64,000 nt of DNA from Microcaldota archaeon (GCA_021799635.1 JAJZAB010000003.1:30153-94152), one strand, 5' to 3'. Shown: positions 25,670-34,479, counted from the stretch's first letter. The notes: generated by a model not told the origin, from the letters alone. Numbers and translations: made by a program.

Positions 25670-26956
25670 TCACTTCGCAGCGGCGGCCTTGCGTTCGGCA
25701 ATTGGCGGAGGCGGCAGCATCTTCATCCTCTTGGTAAGTATGAATATGCCAACCGTTGATATCAGGTTTGTAATCAATATTATCAAGAACATTTCGTCCA
25801 GGAAGTTCGGTATTATTATGCCGAGCGATATGGGAACTGTTGCGATTATGGCTGAGGAGAGGCCCCTGCTGGTGTTGAACGATGCTATCAGGCTCATCTT
25901 CCTGCTCTGCACCCCTTTTATTTTCGTGTATTTTCCAATCATGCCAACGAACAGCATCCTTATCATCAGGATAACTAACGATAGGGCTATTGCAAGTCCG
26001 ACCAGGAAAATGGTAACTGTGGTTATCTGGAATAGTATGCCTATGTATACGAAGAAGAAGGTCGATGTGAAGAAGACTATCTCCGACTGATAGCGCTTTA
26101 TGTGATCGAAAAGGCGCCCCTGGTACCGCACATACTTCCTCCACCCCCTGCCAGAATGGATGACAGAGCCTATGTTTGAGAACGCCAGGCCGAAAACGAA
26201 CACCGTTATGACGCCGCTGATGCCGAGGATCTCAGAGATGGCGTATGCGGCGACAACCATGCTTATTGTAAGCGTCCAGCTGTACCTCTCGCTGTACCGC
26301 TGGTACCTGTTAAGGAGGTATAGCCAAGCTATGGCGAGTATTATCCCGAGGAGCACAGCGCCTATTATTATGGTGAATATTGCATCTGCTATGCCGGATG
26401 CAGTCACTGATAGCGGGGTTACTATTAATCCGATCAGTATCAGCGGCACTATAAGCTGCAGCGTGTCTGTAGCCACGCTCTCGTAAAGAAGCGTGGACTT
26501 GAGCTTGTCCGGTATTATCCCTATGACCCTGAGCAGCGTTGGTGATATTATGGCGCTCGGCCCTGCGAGCGCGAAGCCGAATATCAGCGAAGCAAAAGCA
26601 GACCAGTGGAATACAAAGTATGCCACTAAGAAAAGCGCGAATGCGGTGACCAGCGCAGTTGTGAATGTGAACGCGTTCGCCCTCGCAAGCACCGACCCCA
26701 GCTTCCTGATGTTCATGTTCATTCCAACGTCAAAAAGTATGAACGACACTGCCAGGGCCGTTATGTATGGCACCAGGGCTGAAACTGTGCTTCCCTGCCC
26801 TGCCTGTATTAGGTGCAGCACTGGGCCGATCAGAAGGCCGACAAGCATGAGCGGAAAGGCTGGGGATATCTTGAGCTTGAAAAAGAATGACTGCAGTATA
26901 AATCCAAAAAATACTATGGAGGCAAAGAGAAGAAACACTATTTCTACGCTAAGCAT
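25670..26956 (-). CDS. CPA-type Na+/H+ antiporter (KefB/NhaP-like)
   Basis: A 428-residue membrane protein with about twelve hydrophobic segments. VSFILFDVGMNMNIRKL carries the acidic residue typical of TM5 regions, and FGFALAGPSAIISPTLLRVI followed by GIIP is a CPA2-type ion-path motif. There is no C-terminal RCK/TrkA domain. In an acidophile or halotolerant cell it would exchange Na+ or K+ for protons. An inverted repeat lies upstream at 27033-27055 and a TATA-like TTTTTATAC near 26996-27004. It is the first gene of an operon with the phosphotransferase. Confidence 0.8.
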   Translation of the reverse strand: MLSVEIVFLLFASIVFFGFILQSFFFKLKISPAFPLMLVGLLIGPVLHLIQAGQGSTVSALVPYITALAVSFILFDVGMNMNIRKLGSVLARANAFTFTTALVTAFALFLVAYFVFHWSAFASLIFGFALAGPSAIISPTLLRVIGIIPDKLKSTLLYESVATDTLQLIVPLILIGLIVTPLSVTASGIADAIFTIIIGAVLLGIILAIAWLYLLNRYQRYSERYSWTLTISMVVAAYAISEILGISGVITVFVFGLAFSNIGSVIHSGRGWRKYVRYQGRLFDHIKRYQSEIVFFTSTFFFVYIGILFQITTVTIFLVGLAIALSLVILMIRMLFVGMIGKYTKIKGVQSRKMSLIASFNTSRGLSSAIIATVPISLGIIIPNFLDEMFLIILITNLISTVGIFILTKRMKMLPPPPIAERKAAAAK

Positions 26957-27032
26957 TATGTCTACCTTTAGATTTTGAATCCGCTTAGATTATGTATAAA
27001 AATATACTTATATATTGTAGTATGCATTCGTT

Positions 27033-27055
27033 ATTAAGCGTTGTTGACGCTTAAT
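27033..27055. promoter_or_regulatory. Inverted repeat upstream of the antiporter promoter
   Basis: ATTAAGCGT (27033-27041) and ACGCTTAAT (27047-27055) are perfect nine-base arms around five bases. The repeat sits about 30 bases upstream of the antiporter TATA-like element, an operator- or activator-like position. Confidence 0.45.
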
Positions 27056-27226
27056 TACATGATGGAAAACCTGCTCCTGCTGGCCCGCCACCATGCAAGT
27101 TGAAGATTATAGTAGGTGCAGAGCCTTTCGTAAGCCCGGCCAAATCTAGGCGATTGTAATCAGTGCCGCTGCCTTCTTATGGCTAGCGTGTAAATCGACA
27201 GGTTGCCTGCTCTTCCGCCTTCAGCC

Positions 27227-27360
27227 CTTGACAACTTCGGCTGATGCCTCGGAAAACTTCAGCTTCTGCCCAGTCGGCAAAGTGACTTCTATGGCCTCGC
27301 CCTTCTCTCTGCGCGAAGGAGCTTCAGTTGTTCTGCCGCAGCTGTAGCCTTCGGCGCGGC
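27227..27360 (-). pseudogene. Possible fragment of a small protein gene
   Basis: A minus-strand open frame reads GYSCGRTTEAPSRREKGE followed by AIEVTLPTGQKLKFSEASA and EVVKG, then TGA at 27227. Amino acid composition is protein-like and distinct from the shadow frames. No start codon occurs between the upstream TGA (near 27362) and this stretch, so it is either a truncated gene or needs a frameshift upstream. The rest of 26957-27505 has no further gene that I can support. Confidence 0.3.
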
Positions 27361-27505
27361 CTCAGAGAGGCCTGGTCCGACCTGCGCCACCCCAAACCCA
27401 CCGTCCGGCCAGCCGAACGCACCGACGACCCGCCTTTTCTATGCTTCCAGAATCGGGCCCAAAATTTGGATTTGAACCCCTGTTTTGCCGTCGTATTTTT
27501 CAAAA

Positions 27506-27577
27506 TGGGCCCGCGGAGAATTGAACTCCGTATCTTCACGTTGTCAACGTGACGTCTTGCCGATCGACCACGAGCCC
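27506..27577 (-). tRNA. tRNA-Val (GAC)
   Basis: A 72-nt cloverleaf on the minus strand. The acceptor is GGGCTCG paired with CGGGCCC (one T-G pair), the anticodon stem is TCACG/CGTGA with loop TTGACAA (anticodon GAC), the T arm is CGGAG-TTCAATT-CTCCG, and the discriminator is A. CCA is not encoded. The first base (G at 27577) is the last base of the TAG stop codon of the upstream RNase Z gene, so the tRNA is probably cut from the RNase Z mRNA. Confidence 0.93.
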
Positions 27578-28476
27578 TATATTATTATTACCATGCCGTC
27601 GTACGCAACGCTGGTGTTGCGGAACGCCCTTCTTGCATCTTTTAAAAGGTCGTCAGGTTTTTTATACCTAGCGCTCATGTGAAATATCACAAGCTTCTTC
27701 GCCTTTGCCTTGTTTGCTACCCCTGCGCTTTCGAATGCGGTGGAGTGCATCCTTTCCTTGGCCAGCGCCTTCAGGCTGTCTGCATACGTTGCCTCGTGTA
27801 TCATAATGTCTGCGCCGCTGGCTGCCGTGGCTGCACCGCTGACCGGCCGGGTATCGGTTATGTAGGCGACCTTCCTCCCCTCGGCGTAGTCCGACACGTC
27901 CTCCAGCCTTACCTTCTTTTTCCCAACCATTATAGCTCCCTTCCTCTCGAGATCAGAAAACATGCTGCCCTTTATGCCCAGCTTGATGCACCTGGCCTTG
28001 TTGAAACGGTGCCTGCCGTCCTCCTTGAACACGTAGCCGTAGGTAGGTACGCTGTGCCTCAGCCTGAAAGCCGATACGGTGAACCCCCTGCCCGATGCTA
28101 CCCTCCCGCTCTTCACGCCGACTATAACAATCCTGTATGGTATGTACGCCCTGTCAAAATCGACCAGGGGCCTCAGCTTCTCCTGCTCGCCTTCCGGCAC
28201 GTATATGTGCAGCGGTTCCGTCCTCTTGTTGAGCGCGAGGGTCCTTATCAGCCCTGCTACGCCTATCACGTGGTCGCCGTGCATGTGAGTTATGAATATG
28301 CACCTTATCCTTGACGGATTTATTGAATACAGCATCAGCTGGCGCTGCACCCCTTCTCCGCAATCGAACAGGTATACCGAACCGTCGTACTCGATCGAAA
28401 CTCCGGGCAGGCTCCTCTCCTTGGTCGGCGTTGAGCCCGACGTCCCGAGGAATGTTATCTTTATCGGAAGAGGCAT
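27577..28476 (-). CDS. rnz: Ribonuclease Z (tRNA 3' endonuclease)
   Basis: A 299-residue metallo-beta-lactamase nuclease that removes 3' trailers from tRNA precursors. TFLGTSGSTPTKERSLPGVS is the N-terminal motif, FITHMHGDHVIGVAGL the zinc-binding HxHxDH, and AYITDTRP, IHEATYAD and IFHMSARY supply the remaining ligands and the RNase Z-type late His. The ATG at 28476 follows the Rqc2-like stop by one base (TGAGATG) and is preferred over one 15 bases upstream. The stop codon shares one base with tRNA-Val (GAC), so enzyme and substrate share a transcript. Confidence 0.92.
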   Translation of the reverse strand: MPLPIKITFLGTSGSTPTKERSLPGVSIEYDGSVYLFDCGEGVQRQLMLYSINPSRIRCIFITHMHGDHVIGVAGLIRTLALNKRTEPLHIYVPEGEQEKLRPLVDFDRAYIPYRIVIVGVKSGRVASGRGFTVSAFRLRHSVPTYGYVFKEDGRHRFNKARCIKLGIKGSMFSDLERKGAIMVGKKKVRLEDVSDYAEGRKVAYITDTRPVSGAATAASGADIMIHEATYADSLKALAKERMHSTAFESAGVANKAKAKKLVIFHMSARYKKPDDLLKDARRAFRNTSVAYDGMVIII

Positions 28477-28477
28477 C

Positions 28478-29593
28478 TCAATCAATCCCAATGGTGATTT
28501 TTTTACCCTTAAGGTCCAGCTCCTTTATGACGATGTCGGGGAACATTTCTTGCAGCTCCTCCTTTGTCGCCCTCCTCCTCCTTTTCAGTTCATCTATAAG
28601 CATGTTTATCCTTCCCATGTTGTTAAGTATTGCCTCACCCGCATTTTTATAGCTGGCTATTTTTTCATCCATGCCGCGCATGAGTTCCCTCTGCTTGGCT
28701 ATGCTGGACTCCAGCTCTTCCACTTGGGTGTTGTCCGCCTCCTCTTCAACGCGGTCTGCGTAGAAATCGTCAAGCAGCGCCTGCACGCTCCCGAGCTCAG
28801 TGCGCTTTAGACCAGAGTACTTCGAAATGCTGCAGACCGAGAAATCGGCCTTCCTCCCATCGGCAGCGTACATATAGTAGCTGCCTGCCTCCGACTCGCG
28901 CACCACGCTGTCGATGCTGAGCAGTATGCGCTCAATCTGCTCCTCCTGAATGCTGGATATTTTGTCCTTTGGGTTGATTCCTGCGCGGCGCAGCGCCTCC
29001 TCAATGTAGAGCGCGCCGATGTTTATGTTCTTCGTCAGGAAGGTTATAAGGGAAGCCTCCTTCCCGGCAGCCTGGAACCTAAGCCTTATCTCTGGATCCA
29101 GCTTCCCGTAGTCTACAGAATCATTTTTTGGAGGAACGTAGGCTGCGCCTGGCCTTATGCTCCTGTCCCTGAAAACATGCACAGAGTATGCAAGGGTTAT
29201 TTTCATGCTGCTGTCGGTGATTATGAGGTTGCCCCTTCCCATCATCTCCACGATGAGGCTGGCCGCTTCCTTCCCGTTTGAAAGCCTGAACTCCAACACC
29301 CTGTCGCCGGCCATCTGCCCTGCGTTTTCTATGTGGAAACCGCGAAGCCTGCTTCTAACAGCCATGGCAAAATTTGTGGGCGCGCCTCCCCCCGTTTCTA
29401 TTGAGGAGGTCCTCCACGCACCAACCTTGAGCATTATCCTGAGATTCTCCCGCTTCCCGCCCTTTGACAGCCTCATCCTGAAGCTGCCTGTGCTCTCCTC
29501 GTAGAACTTGTCTATGTAGAAACCATCGAACTCCCTGAGCTCCTTAGCAAGTATTGCAAGCTCCAGGGCCGCTATCTCCCTCATATAATTCAT
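28478..29593 (-). CDS. Rqc2/NEMF-like protein with only the NFACT-N region
   Basis: A 371-residue protein. The ATG at 29593 overlaps the GGGP synthase stop (ATGA). The N-terminal domain matches NFACT-N: ALELAILAKELREFDGFYID, APTNFAMAVRSRLRGFHIEN and IVEMMGRGNLIITDSSMKIT, then YVPPKND. A helix-hairpin-like segment and a coiled coil (about residues 265-345) follow. Usual archaeal Rqc2 proteins have about 600-680 residues with a C-terminal NFACT-R (DUF814) domain; here the gene ends after the coiled coil, right at the RNase Z start. It may still bind split 60S-like subunits and tRNA, but without NFACT-R. Confidence 0.75.
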   Translation of the reverse strand: MNYMREIAALELAILAKELREFDGFYIDKFYEESTGSFRMRLSKGGKRENLRIMLKVGAWRTSSIETGGGAPTNFAMAVRSRLRGFHIENAGQMAGDRVLEFRLSNGKEAASLIVEMMGRGNLIITDSSMKITLAYSVHVFRDRSIRPGAAYVPPKNDSVDYGKLDPEIRLRFQAAGKEASLITFLTKNINIGALYIEEALRRAGINPKDKISSIQEEQIERILLSIDSVVRESEAGSYYMYAADGRKADFSVCSISKYSGLKRTELGSVQALLDDFYADRVEEEADNTQVEELESSIAKQRELMRGMDEKIASYKNAGEAILNNMGRINMLIDELKRRRRATKEELQEMFPDIVIKELDLKGKKITIGID

Positions 29594-30393
29594 CGGCCCT
29601 TTTTCAACTTTTTGAGACCTTCCTCCCTGGCTATTTTTGAAAAGGAAAGCGCAGTCCTCTGCGCACCTTTGATTCCATATCCATTCTCGAAAGCCGTGCC
29701 TATCTGTATTATATCTGCGCCGCTCCTGTACGCAGACCTCAGTTCGCTGATTGTCATTATGCCGCCGCCCACTATGTATGGTACGTCGAGCACGCCCTTC
29801 ACGTGCCTTATCATTTCGGGGGGTATTGGCCCCAGCCCCTGCATGCGCGGGTTCGACCCTGTGTCGGTTAGTATGAACCTGTTCCCCAGGTATTCTCCGG
29901 TTAGCGCCAGCGCTGAGGCTATCTTGGGCTTCTCCCTTGGCACCAGGTTGGCATCGCCGACCCACCCAGCCGTGCCTCCTGGTGATACCAGTATGTAGCC
30001 TACAGGCAGCGGCTCTATTCCCGCCTCCCTTATCAGCGGCGCGCCGAGCATCTGCACCTGCGCGTGCCAGTAGGAGTTCCTGGAGTTGAGCAGGGACTGG
30101 AAGTATATGGCGTCTGCGTTCTTAGTTATGGTGGCTACGTTGCCTGGGAAGAGAACCAGCGGCACGTCCACAGCCTCCCTTATCCCTTTCGCCACCCTGT
30201 CCAGCAGTGACCCCTGCGCACCTATGCTGCCTCCCAGCAGTATTATGTCTGAGCCTCCCCTGCACGCAGCGGCAGCGGTGTCGACCGCTTCCTTCTCGCT
30301 TTTGTAGTCTACAGGGTCTATTAGAGTGAATAGCATTGCACCCCTGGATTGCAGTATCTCGTTTATATATAGTTCGACTTTTCCCATTTTCAT
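29590..30393 (-). CDS. Geranylgeranylglyceryl phosphate synthase
   Basis: A 267-residue TIM-barrel prenyltransferase making the first ether bond of archaeal membrane lipids from sn-glycerol-1-phosphate and GGPP. Motifs are MLFTLIDPVDYKSEKEAVDT, GGSIGAQGSLLDR, LVLFPGNVATITKNADAIYF, YILVSPGGTAGWVGD and the phosphate-binding IVGGGIMTISELRSAYRSGA followed by DIIQIGTAFENG. It overlaps both neighbours by ATGA: the epimerase upstream and the Rqc2-like gene downstream, so lipid and ribosome-rescue genes share a transcript. Confidence 0.92.
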   Translation of the reverse strand: MKMGKVELYINEILQSRGAMLFTLIDPVDYKSEKEAVDTAAAACRGGSDIILLGGSIGAQGSLLDRVAKGIREAVDVPLVLFPGNVATITKNADAIYFQSLLNSRNSYWHAQVQMLGAPLIREAGIEPLPVGYILVSPGGTAGWVGDANLVPREKPKIASALALTGEYLGNRFILTDTGSNPRMQGLGPIPPEMIRHVKGVLDVPYIVGGGIMTISELRSAYRSGADIIQIGTAFENGYGIKGAQRTALSFSKIAREEGLKKLKKGR

Positions 30394-31454
30394 ACATTAT
30401 TCACCTGATTGCGGCTTTCAGTAGCTTTGCTGTAATTTATGAATTCCTCTACCATCAGCATGCCGTCTATAGCTATGGACCTTACCGGCCTGAATCCCAG
30501 ATCCCTCTTTATTTTTGATATGTCTACTATCCTGTCGCTTGCAAGGAACTCGTACTCGTCGTAGCTTATGTTGACCGATTTTCTCATGAGGCGCGCTATT
30601 GTCGGGTTTACGCTGCTGTGCGGTGGAGGTACGTTGAGGACTTTTGCTACAGAGCTGAAAAGCGATAGGACGGTGTGGGGCTCGCCGTCTGTGAGGTTGT
30701 ATATGTTGTTTGCTGATATTATGGGCTTCTTCCCTGCCAGGGCCAGCGCGTTGGCTGCGTCGTCAACGTGTATCAGGGTGAGGTGGTTGGTCCCCCTGCC
30801 TATGTACCTCATCTTCTGATCCCTTATCATCCTGAACGCCTTGAAGAAGGACGGCCTTTCGTAGCCTGGGCCGTACAGCGTGCCCAACCTCATTATGGTA
30901 TATGTAATATTGCTGTGGATCTCGCTGAAAAGCTGTATGACGTGCTCTGCCATGAGCTTGCTCTCCGAGTAGTTGCTGCCAGGCTTTGGCTCCGAGTCCT
31001 CTTTCAGGGGCGCGCCGCCGCGCTTGTACCCGTACACCGACACGCTGCTGGTGTATATGAAGTGAATCTGAGAATCAGGAGATTTGTTCGATTCTATGCA
31101 CTTGTTCAGGAGGTTCTCAGTCCCTATTACGTTGGTCTCTATGAGCTCATCGCGGCTGAACCTGGAGTTGTACGATGCCCCCGCAATATGGTAAACCTTG
31201 TTGATGCCTTTGCACGCTTCCAGCAGGTTTTTCTCGTCCTCCCTTCTCCTCATCGTGAGGTCTGCCGCGTACGGTATCACCCCCGGCGGAAGGTTCCTCC
31301 AGTCCCAGCTGTCATCTTTCGGGTTTGATTTGAGTATCACCCTTACCTCGTCGCCGTTGGCTATGAGCTTGTCTACAAGAAGCCTTCCCAGTCCGGTTGT
31401 TGCGCCAGTCACCAGGCTTATTCCGTTCTTTTCCTTATTCCTGAGCTTTGCCAT
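30390..31454 (-). CDS. NAD-dependent epimerase/dehydratase (extended SDR)
   Basis: A 354-residue extended short-chain dehydrogenase. The Rossmann motif is LVTGATTGLGRLLVDKLI, then VYHIAGASYNSRFS, FIYTSSVSVYGY (catalytic Ser/Thr) and SNYSESKLMAEHVIQL, the catalytic Y-x-x-x-K. The position next to GGGP synthase and the similarity to 3-beta-HSD/UDP-glucose-epimerase-type enzymes suggest a sugar- or lipid-modifying role. The start is taken at 31454 (MAKLRNKEKN), inside the end of the ProDH-like gene; the ATGs at 31460 and 31463 are alternatives. Confidence 0.8.
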   Translation of the reverse strand: MAKLRNKEKNGISLVTGATTGLGRLLVDKLIANGDEVRVILKSNPKDDSWDWRNLPPGVIPYAADLTMRRREDEKNLLEACKGINKVYHIAGASYNSRFSRDELIETNVIGTENLLNKCIESNKSPDSQIHFIYTSSVSVYGYKRGGAPLKEDSEPKPGSNYSESKLMAEHVIQLFSEIHSNITYTIMRLGTLYGPGYERPSFFKAFRMIRDQKMRYIGRGTNHLTLIHVDDAANALALAGKKPIISANNIYNLTDGEPHTVLSLFSSVAKVLNVPPPHSSVNPTIARLMRKSVNISYDEYEFLASDRIVDISKIKRDLGFRPVRSIAIDGMLMVEEFINYSKATESRNQVNNV

Positions 31455-32343
31455 ATGCATCATTGCCTTCCTTGCCGTTGAGTACGGCAATTGCTATATC
31501 CCTCACGCGCCCGCTTGTCAGCCTGTATATGGCATACGGCGCCCAGTCCTTACCGTACGGGACGTATACCTCAAGATTGAGTTTGCTGTTTTTAACCACA
31601 GTGCTCACCCTGTTGCTGTAACCTAATGGAACTCCAAATATTAAATCCTTTTTGTGGCTCTTGGCGCTTGCTGCAATCTTGGCAAGCATCTTCCCGTTAG
31701 GGTCATAGACGCACACCTTCGCCCTCCTGGCGAGGAGGCTGCTTATGCTGCTGGTGTACCATCTCAGCGCGCTGCCTTGCCGCGCCTTGTCTTCATGCAC
31801 AGGCGCAGCGTCTGAATATGACCTTGATGTTATCCTCACCATGTCGTCAGGCCTGAGCTTGCCAAGGACGTTTCCGCCAAAGCTCATGTACGATAGGGGT
31901 ATCTCAACGCCCACCTTGTCGTACGAATCCCTGGCTTCCCTGTAGGCCTTGAGGAGGTCGTAGTTGTCCACACCTGGCCCACCCTCCAGCCATATCTGCG
32001 TCCCTGCAGCCCTTGCCGTCTCTACTATGTCCTCCATGCACTTCTGTGAGACGCCGTTGTTCAGCGCAAATCCTATCTGGCCCAGCCTTACCGAGACCCC
32101 GGAATTGAGGCTTAACCTAGATATCTGCCTTATAACCTGCACGTATGCGTTGGAGTTGTACCTAGCCTTAAGCTGGTCGCTGACGTGCTCGTTGAGGAAG
32201 GTCACTGTTGTGGGGAATCCCTTTCCGTTGAGGTTCCTTACAGTGTTCAACGCCGAGTTTATTGTGGAGCCTGCTATGTGCCTCTTCACAATCCTAAATA
32301 CAATGTTTTTTATGAGCTTGTGCTCCTCTGCCAATGAAATCAC
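31435..32343 (-). CDS. Proline dehydrogenase-like protein
   Basis: A 302-residue TIM-barrel protein. Strands and motifs follow the PRODH plan: TVTFLNEHVSDQ, VSVRLGQIGFALN, GTQIWLEGGPGVDNY (acidic FAD-side motif), KDLIFGVPLGYS and the late LEVYVPYGKDWAPYAIYRLT. Active proline dehydrogenases have V-P-Y-G-x-x-W-x-x-Y-x-x-R-R; the first of the two substrate-binding arginines is Tyr here. It may therefore be a reduced-specificity FAD enzyme. First gene of the operon leading to GGGP synthase, with no P5C dehydrogenase nearby. Confidence 0.65.
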   Translation of the reverse strand: MISLAEEHKLIKNIVFRIVKRHIAGSTINSALNTVRNLNGKGFPTTVTFLNEHVSDQLKARYNSNAYVQVIRQISRLSLNSGVSVRLGQIGFALNNGVSQKCMEDIVETARAAGTQIWLEGGPGVDNYDLLKAYREARDSYDKVGVEIPLSYMSFGGNVLGKLRPDDMVRITSRSYSDAAPVHEDKARQGSALRWYTSSISSLLARRAKVCVYDPNGKMLAKIAASAKSHKKDLIFGVPLGYSNRVSTVVKNSKLNLEVYVPYGKDWAPYAIYRLTSGRVRDIAIAVLNGKEGNDAYGKAQE

Positions 32344-32934
32344 TAGCCTATCTTATTTGATGTGCGCCCCGGGAAATGTGTTGCTTTGCCATTCCGGAAA
32401 GCAGCCAGGCGTCCGGTGAACCCATCACAGATGCCTTATTTATGTAATCTGCCCGTGTGTCGATCGGTTTGCTGCCGAAGGCGGTGCCGCAAATGCTGAA
32501 GCTGCGCACTGCAATAAATTCCATGGAATTACATCATAGTTCATACTTATATACCTTCTTGCAGTTGGCCATATTTACTACCACATCCCTATTCATAGGC
32601 CCTCCTTGAACGCACGGGCTTGTTGACGCTATTGCGACATACTCCTACCAGTAAACGGCGTGGGCTTCCTTTGCGTCATGCAATCACTGCATACAGCAAA
32701 GGATGTGTTTTATCGGTTCTCAGTTCCTCGAGAACTGCCTCCTTTTGAGGTCTTACCGAGAACAACATGGATGTGATTTATTTTGTCGTCTCGCAATCGT
32801 CCTTGATGAAGACGAATGCCGCCATGTAATTCTCCTTAATCTTAGCCTAAGAAGCCTGTAGTATAATGAGCCATCTTTCCGAAATAAACCGAAAGGCCGC
32901 CGATAGCCGCTGGAGAAAAGAGCGAATAGGATTT
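32344..32934. other. 590-base gap with structured segment, no supported gene
   Basis: I find no convincing long gene. A TATA-like GGTATATAAG on the minus strand (near 32553-32562) precedes a 34-codon frame starting MNYDVIPWNLLQC that ends near 32448, too short to trust. At 32716-32763 GTTCTC and GAGAAC arms enclose two small hairpins (CAGTTC-ctcga-GAACTG and CCTC-cttt-tGAGG), followed by an ACA triplet; it might be a small structured RNA. Confidence 0.3.
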
Positions 32935-34479
32935 TCAGGTGGCTGCAGCTGCCTGGCTTTCTGGCTCGGTGCGCTGCGCTTCTGATCTAATTCCTAGCGG
33001 CAGCCCCTCTGCCTTCTGCTCCGGCTTGTTGCCGCCTAGCTTCTCCTCCTCCAGCCCTACGCTGAGCAGGGGAGGCATCTCGCTTTTTTGCTGGTTCTTT
33101 AGCTTGCCTTTGAGGAATGAGTTCCAGAAGTTATCCTCGATTTCGCTCCATATTTTCTTTTGCCTAACACCCTTAGGCAGGAAGTAGTAGTAGTCTTGGC
33201 TCTCTGGATGGACCGTAAGCATCCTCCAGTGCTCGTCCCCTATGCCAATCTCGTTAAGGCTGTCCTTGCCAAGGTGCAGGGCAAATGCCTTCACTGCCTT
33301 CCTGTTCACAATGGTGAGGTCTGATATGGTCTCTACCATGTCTATCTCCTTGTCCGAAGGCGCACCGTTGACATAAAGCCCCTTGTTTTTACCCGCCCAT
33401 TTTTTCAGCATAACCTTGCTAACCTGTATTCCTTCGCCTATGCTCAACGTGCCCTTTGCCAGGTGTTCCTTAGTGCCGTCCTCCAGTTCGTCGTAAGCCT
33501 CCTGGACCCAGGTCTTCTCTCCACCATTCTCGGTGCCGCCCATAAGGCTGAAGTATAGGTTTATCCTGGTAACCCACTGCGCAGACGCCTTTTTGCCGCG
33601 GTTGTGCAGTTCATATACTCTAGTGCTCCTTGTAGTTACATCGGGCACATCCTCGTGGCCTTTTTCCAAAGTGTAGCTGCGCGCAAGCTCCACAACATCT
33701 GCTACAGACGCGCTGCTTGCCATCTTTTCTTTTATGTAGGTGCTAAACCTCCACACCTCCCTGGTCCTGTTCGACCTTTCAGCGTCTGCCTCCAGAGCTG
33801 CGAACGCACCACTCTTCTGCATCCTCTCCATTGTGTCTATTATGTCCTCTTTCCTTAGCTTTTCTACGTACTCGCTAAGCTTCGCTAGCCTTCCGGATTC
33901 TGAGGCCTGCGTCCTCTTCTGCTCTGCCAGCTTGTCGAGCGATCCTGACAGGAATTCGAGCTCGACGAATTCTGCCGAGCCCAGCCTTATGCCTTTTTCA
34001 GATTTGGCGCCGTCCAGGAATGACTTGCCTGCAGACAGCGAGCCAGACCTCTCGGTTATATCTGCGTATAGCTTTGCGAACGCCCCTATTGAGGACTCGT
34101 TGCCTTCAGTCTTCTGCCTTAGCAATCCGGCATCGAGCCTCTGCAGGGATGAAAATGTATAGTCTGCCATTTCCTTCTGTCTTTTATCAGTCCATATACC
34201 ATCGAGCTGCTTGAGGGATTCCGTGGCAGTTTTTACCAGCCTTTGCACCTTGTAAAGATTCCTTGTTTCCTCTTCAAACCTGCGGCCTTCCCATACTGCC
34301 CTCCTGCTGGCCATGCCCTTCGGATAAACCTCAGAGCTGCGCGCTGGCTTCTCTGCAGCCTGCGCTTCCTGCCTTGGCTCCTTGTCTTGGATTATGACGT
34401 ACTCAGCGTCGATAGGACTAGAAGTATTTTTACCGTTTATACTCTTGGCAGTAGTTGCCACAATTTTCACCCCTTCCAT
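32935..34479 (-). CDS. Unknown 514-residue protein, class B motif promoter
   Basis: A large, charged, mostly helical soluble protein. Residues 60-270 are likely coiled coil or helical bundle (RRFEEETRNLYKVQRLVKTA, ETLEKLR-like stretches such as LSEYVEKLRKEDIIDTMERM). The middle and C-terminal parts contain LHNRGKKASAQWVTRINLYF, SDLTIVNRKAVKAFALHLGK and PESQDYYYFLPKGVRQKKIW. The tail is low-complexity (Ala, Gln, Glu). No signal peptide or membrane segment and no family recognised. Its promoter shares the ATTATTGGGCAAAGCC element, and the TATA-to-ATG distance (21 bases) implies a leaderless mRNA. Confidence 0.6.
   Translation of the reverse strand: MEGVKIVATTAKSINGKNTSSPIDAEYVIIQDKEPRQEAQAAEKPARSSEVYPKGMASRRAVWEGRRFEEETRNLYKVQRLVKTATESLKQLDGIWTDKRQKEMADYTFSSLQRLDAGLLRQKTEGNESSIGAFAKLYADITERSGSLSAGKSFLDGAKSEKGIRLGSAEFVELEFLSGSLDKLAEQKRTQASESGRLAKLSEYVEKLRKEDIIDTMERMQKSGAFAALEADAERSNRTREVWRFSTYIKEKMASSASVADVVELARSYTLEKGHEDVPDVTTRSTRVYELHNRGKKASAQWVTRINLYFSLMGGTENGGEKTWVQEAYDELEDGTKEHLAKGTLSIGEGIQVSKVMLKKWAGKNKGLYVNGAPSDKEIDMVETISDLTIVNRKAVKAFALHLGKDSLNEIGIGDEHWRMLTVHPESQDYYYFLPKGVRQKKIWSEIEDNFWNSFLKGKLKNQQKSEMPPLLSVGLEEEKLGGNKPEQKAEGLPLGIRSEAQRTEPESQAAAAT

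Noticed and set aside
25665..26144. 160-codon N-terminal extension of the phosphotransferase
   Set aside because: It overlaps the antiporter coding sequence in another frame and has shadow-like composition; the ATG at 25664 follows the antiporter stop by five bases.
27440..27505. Second tRNA-like 3' half (GGTTCAAATCC) beside tRNA-Val
   Set aside because: The T stem pairs over only two bases and no acceptor or anticodon stem can be formed; a degraded att site or tRNA remnant is possible but unsupported.
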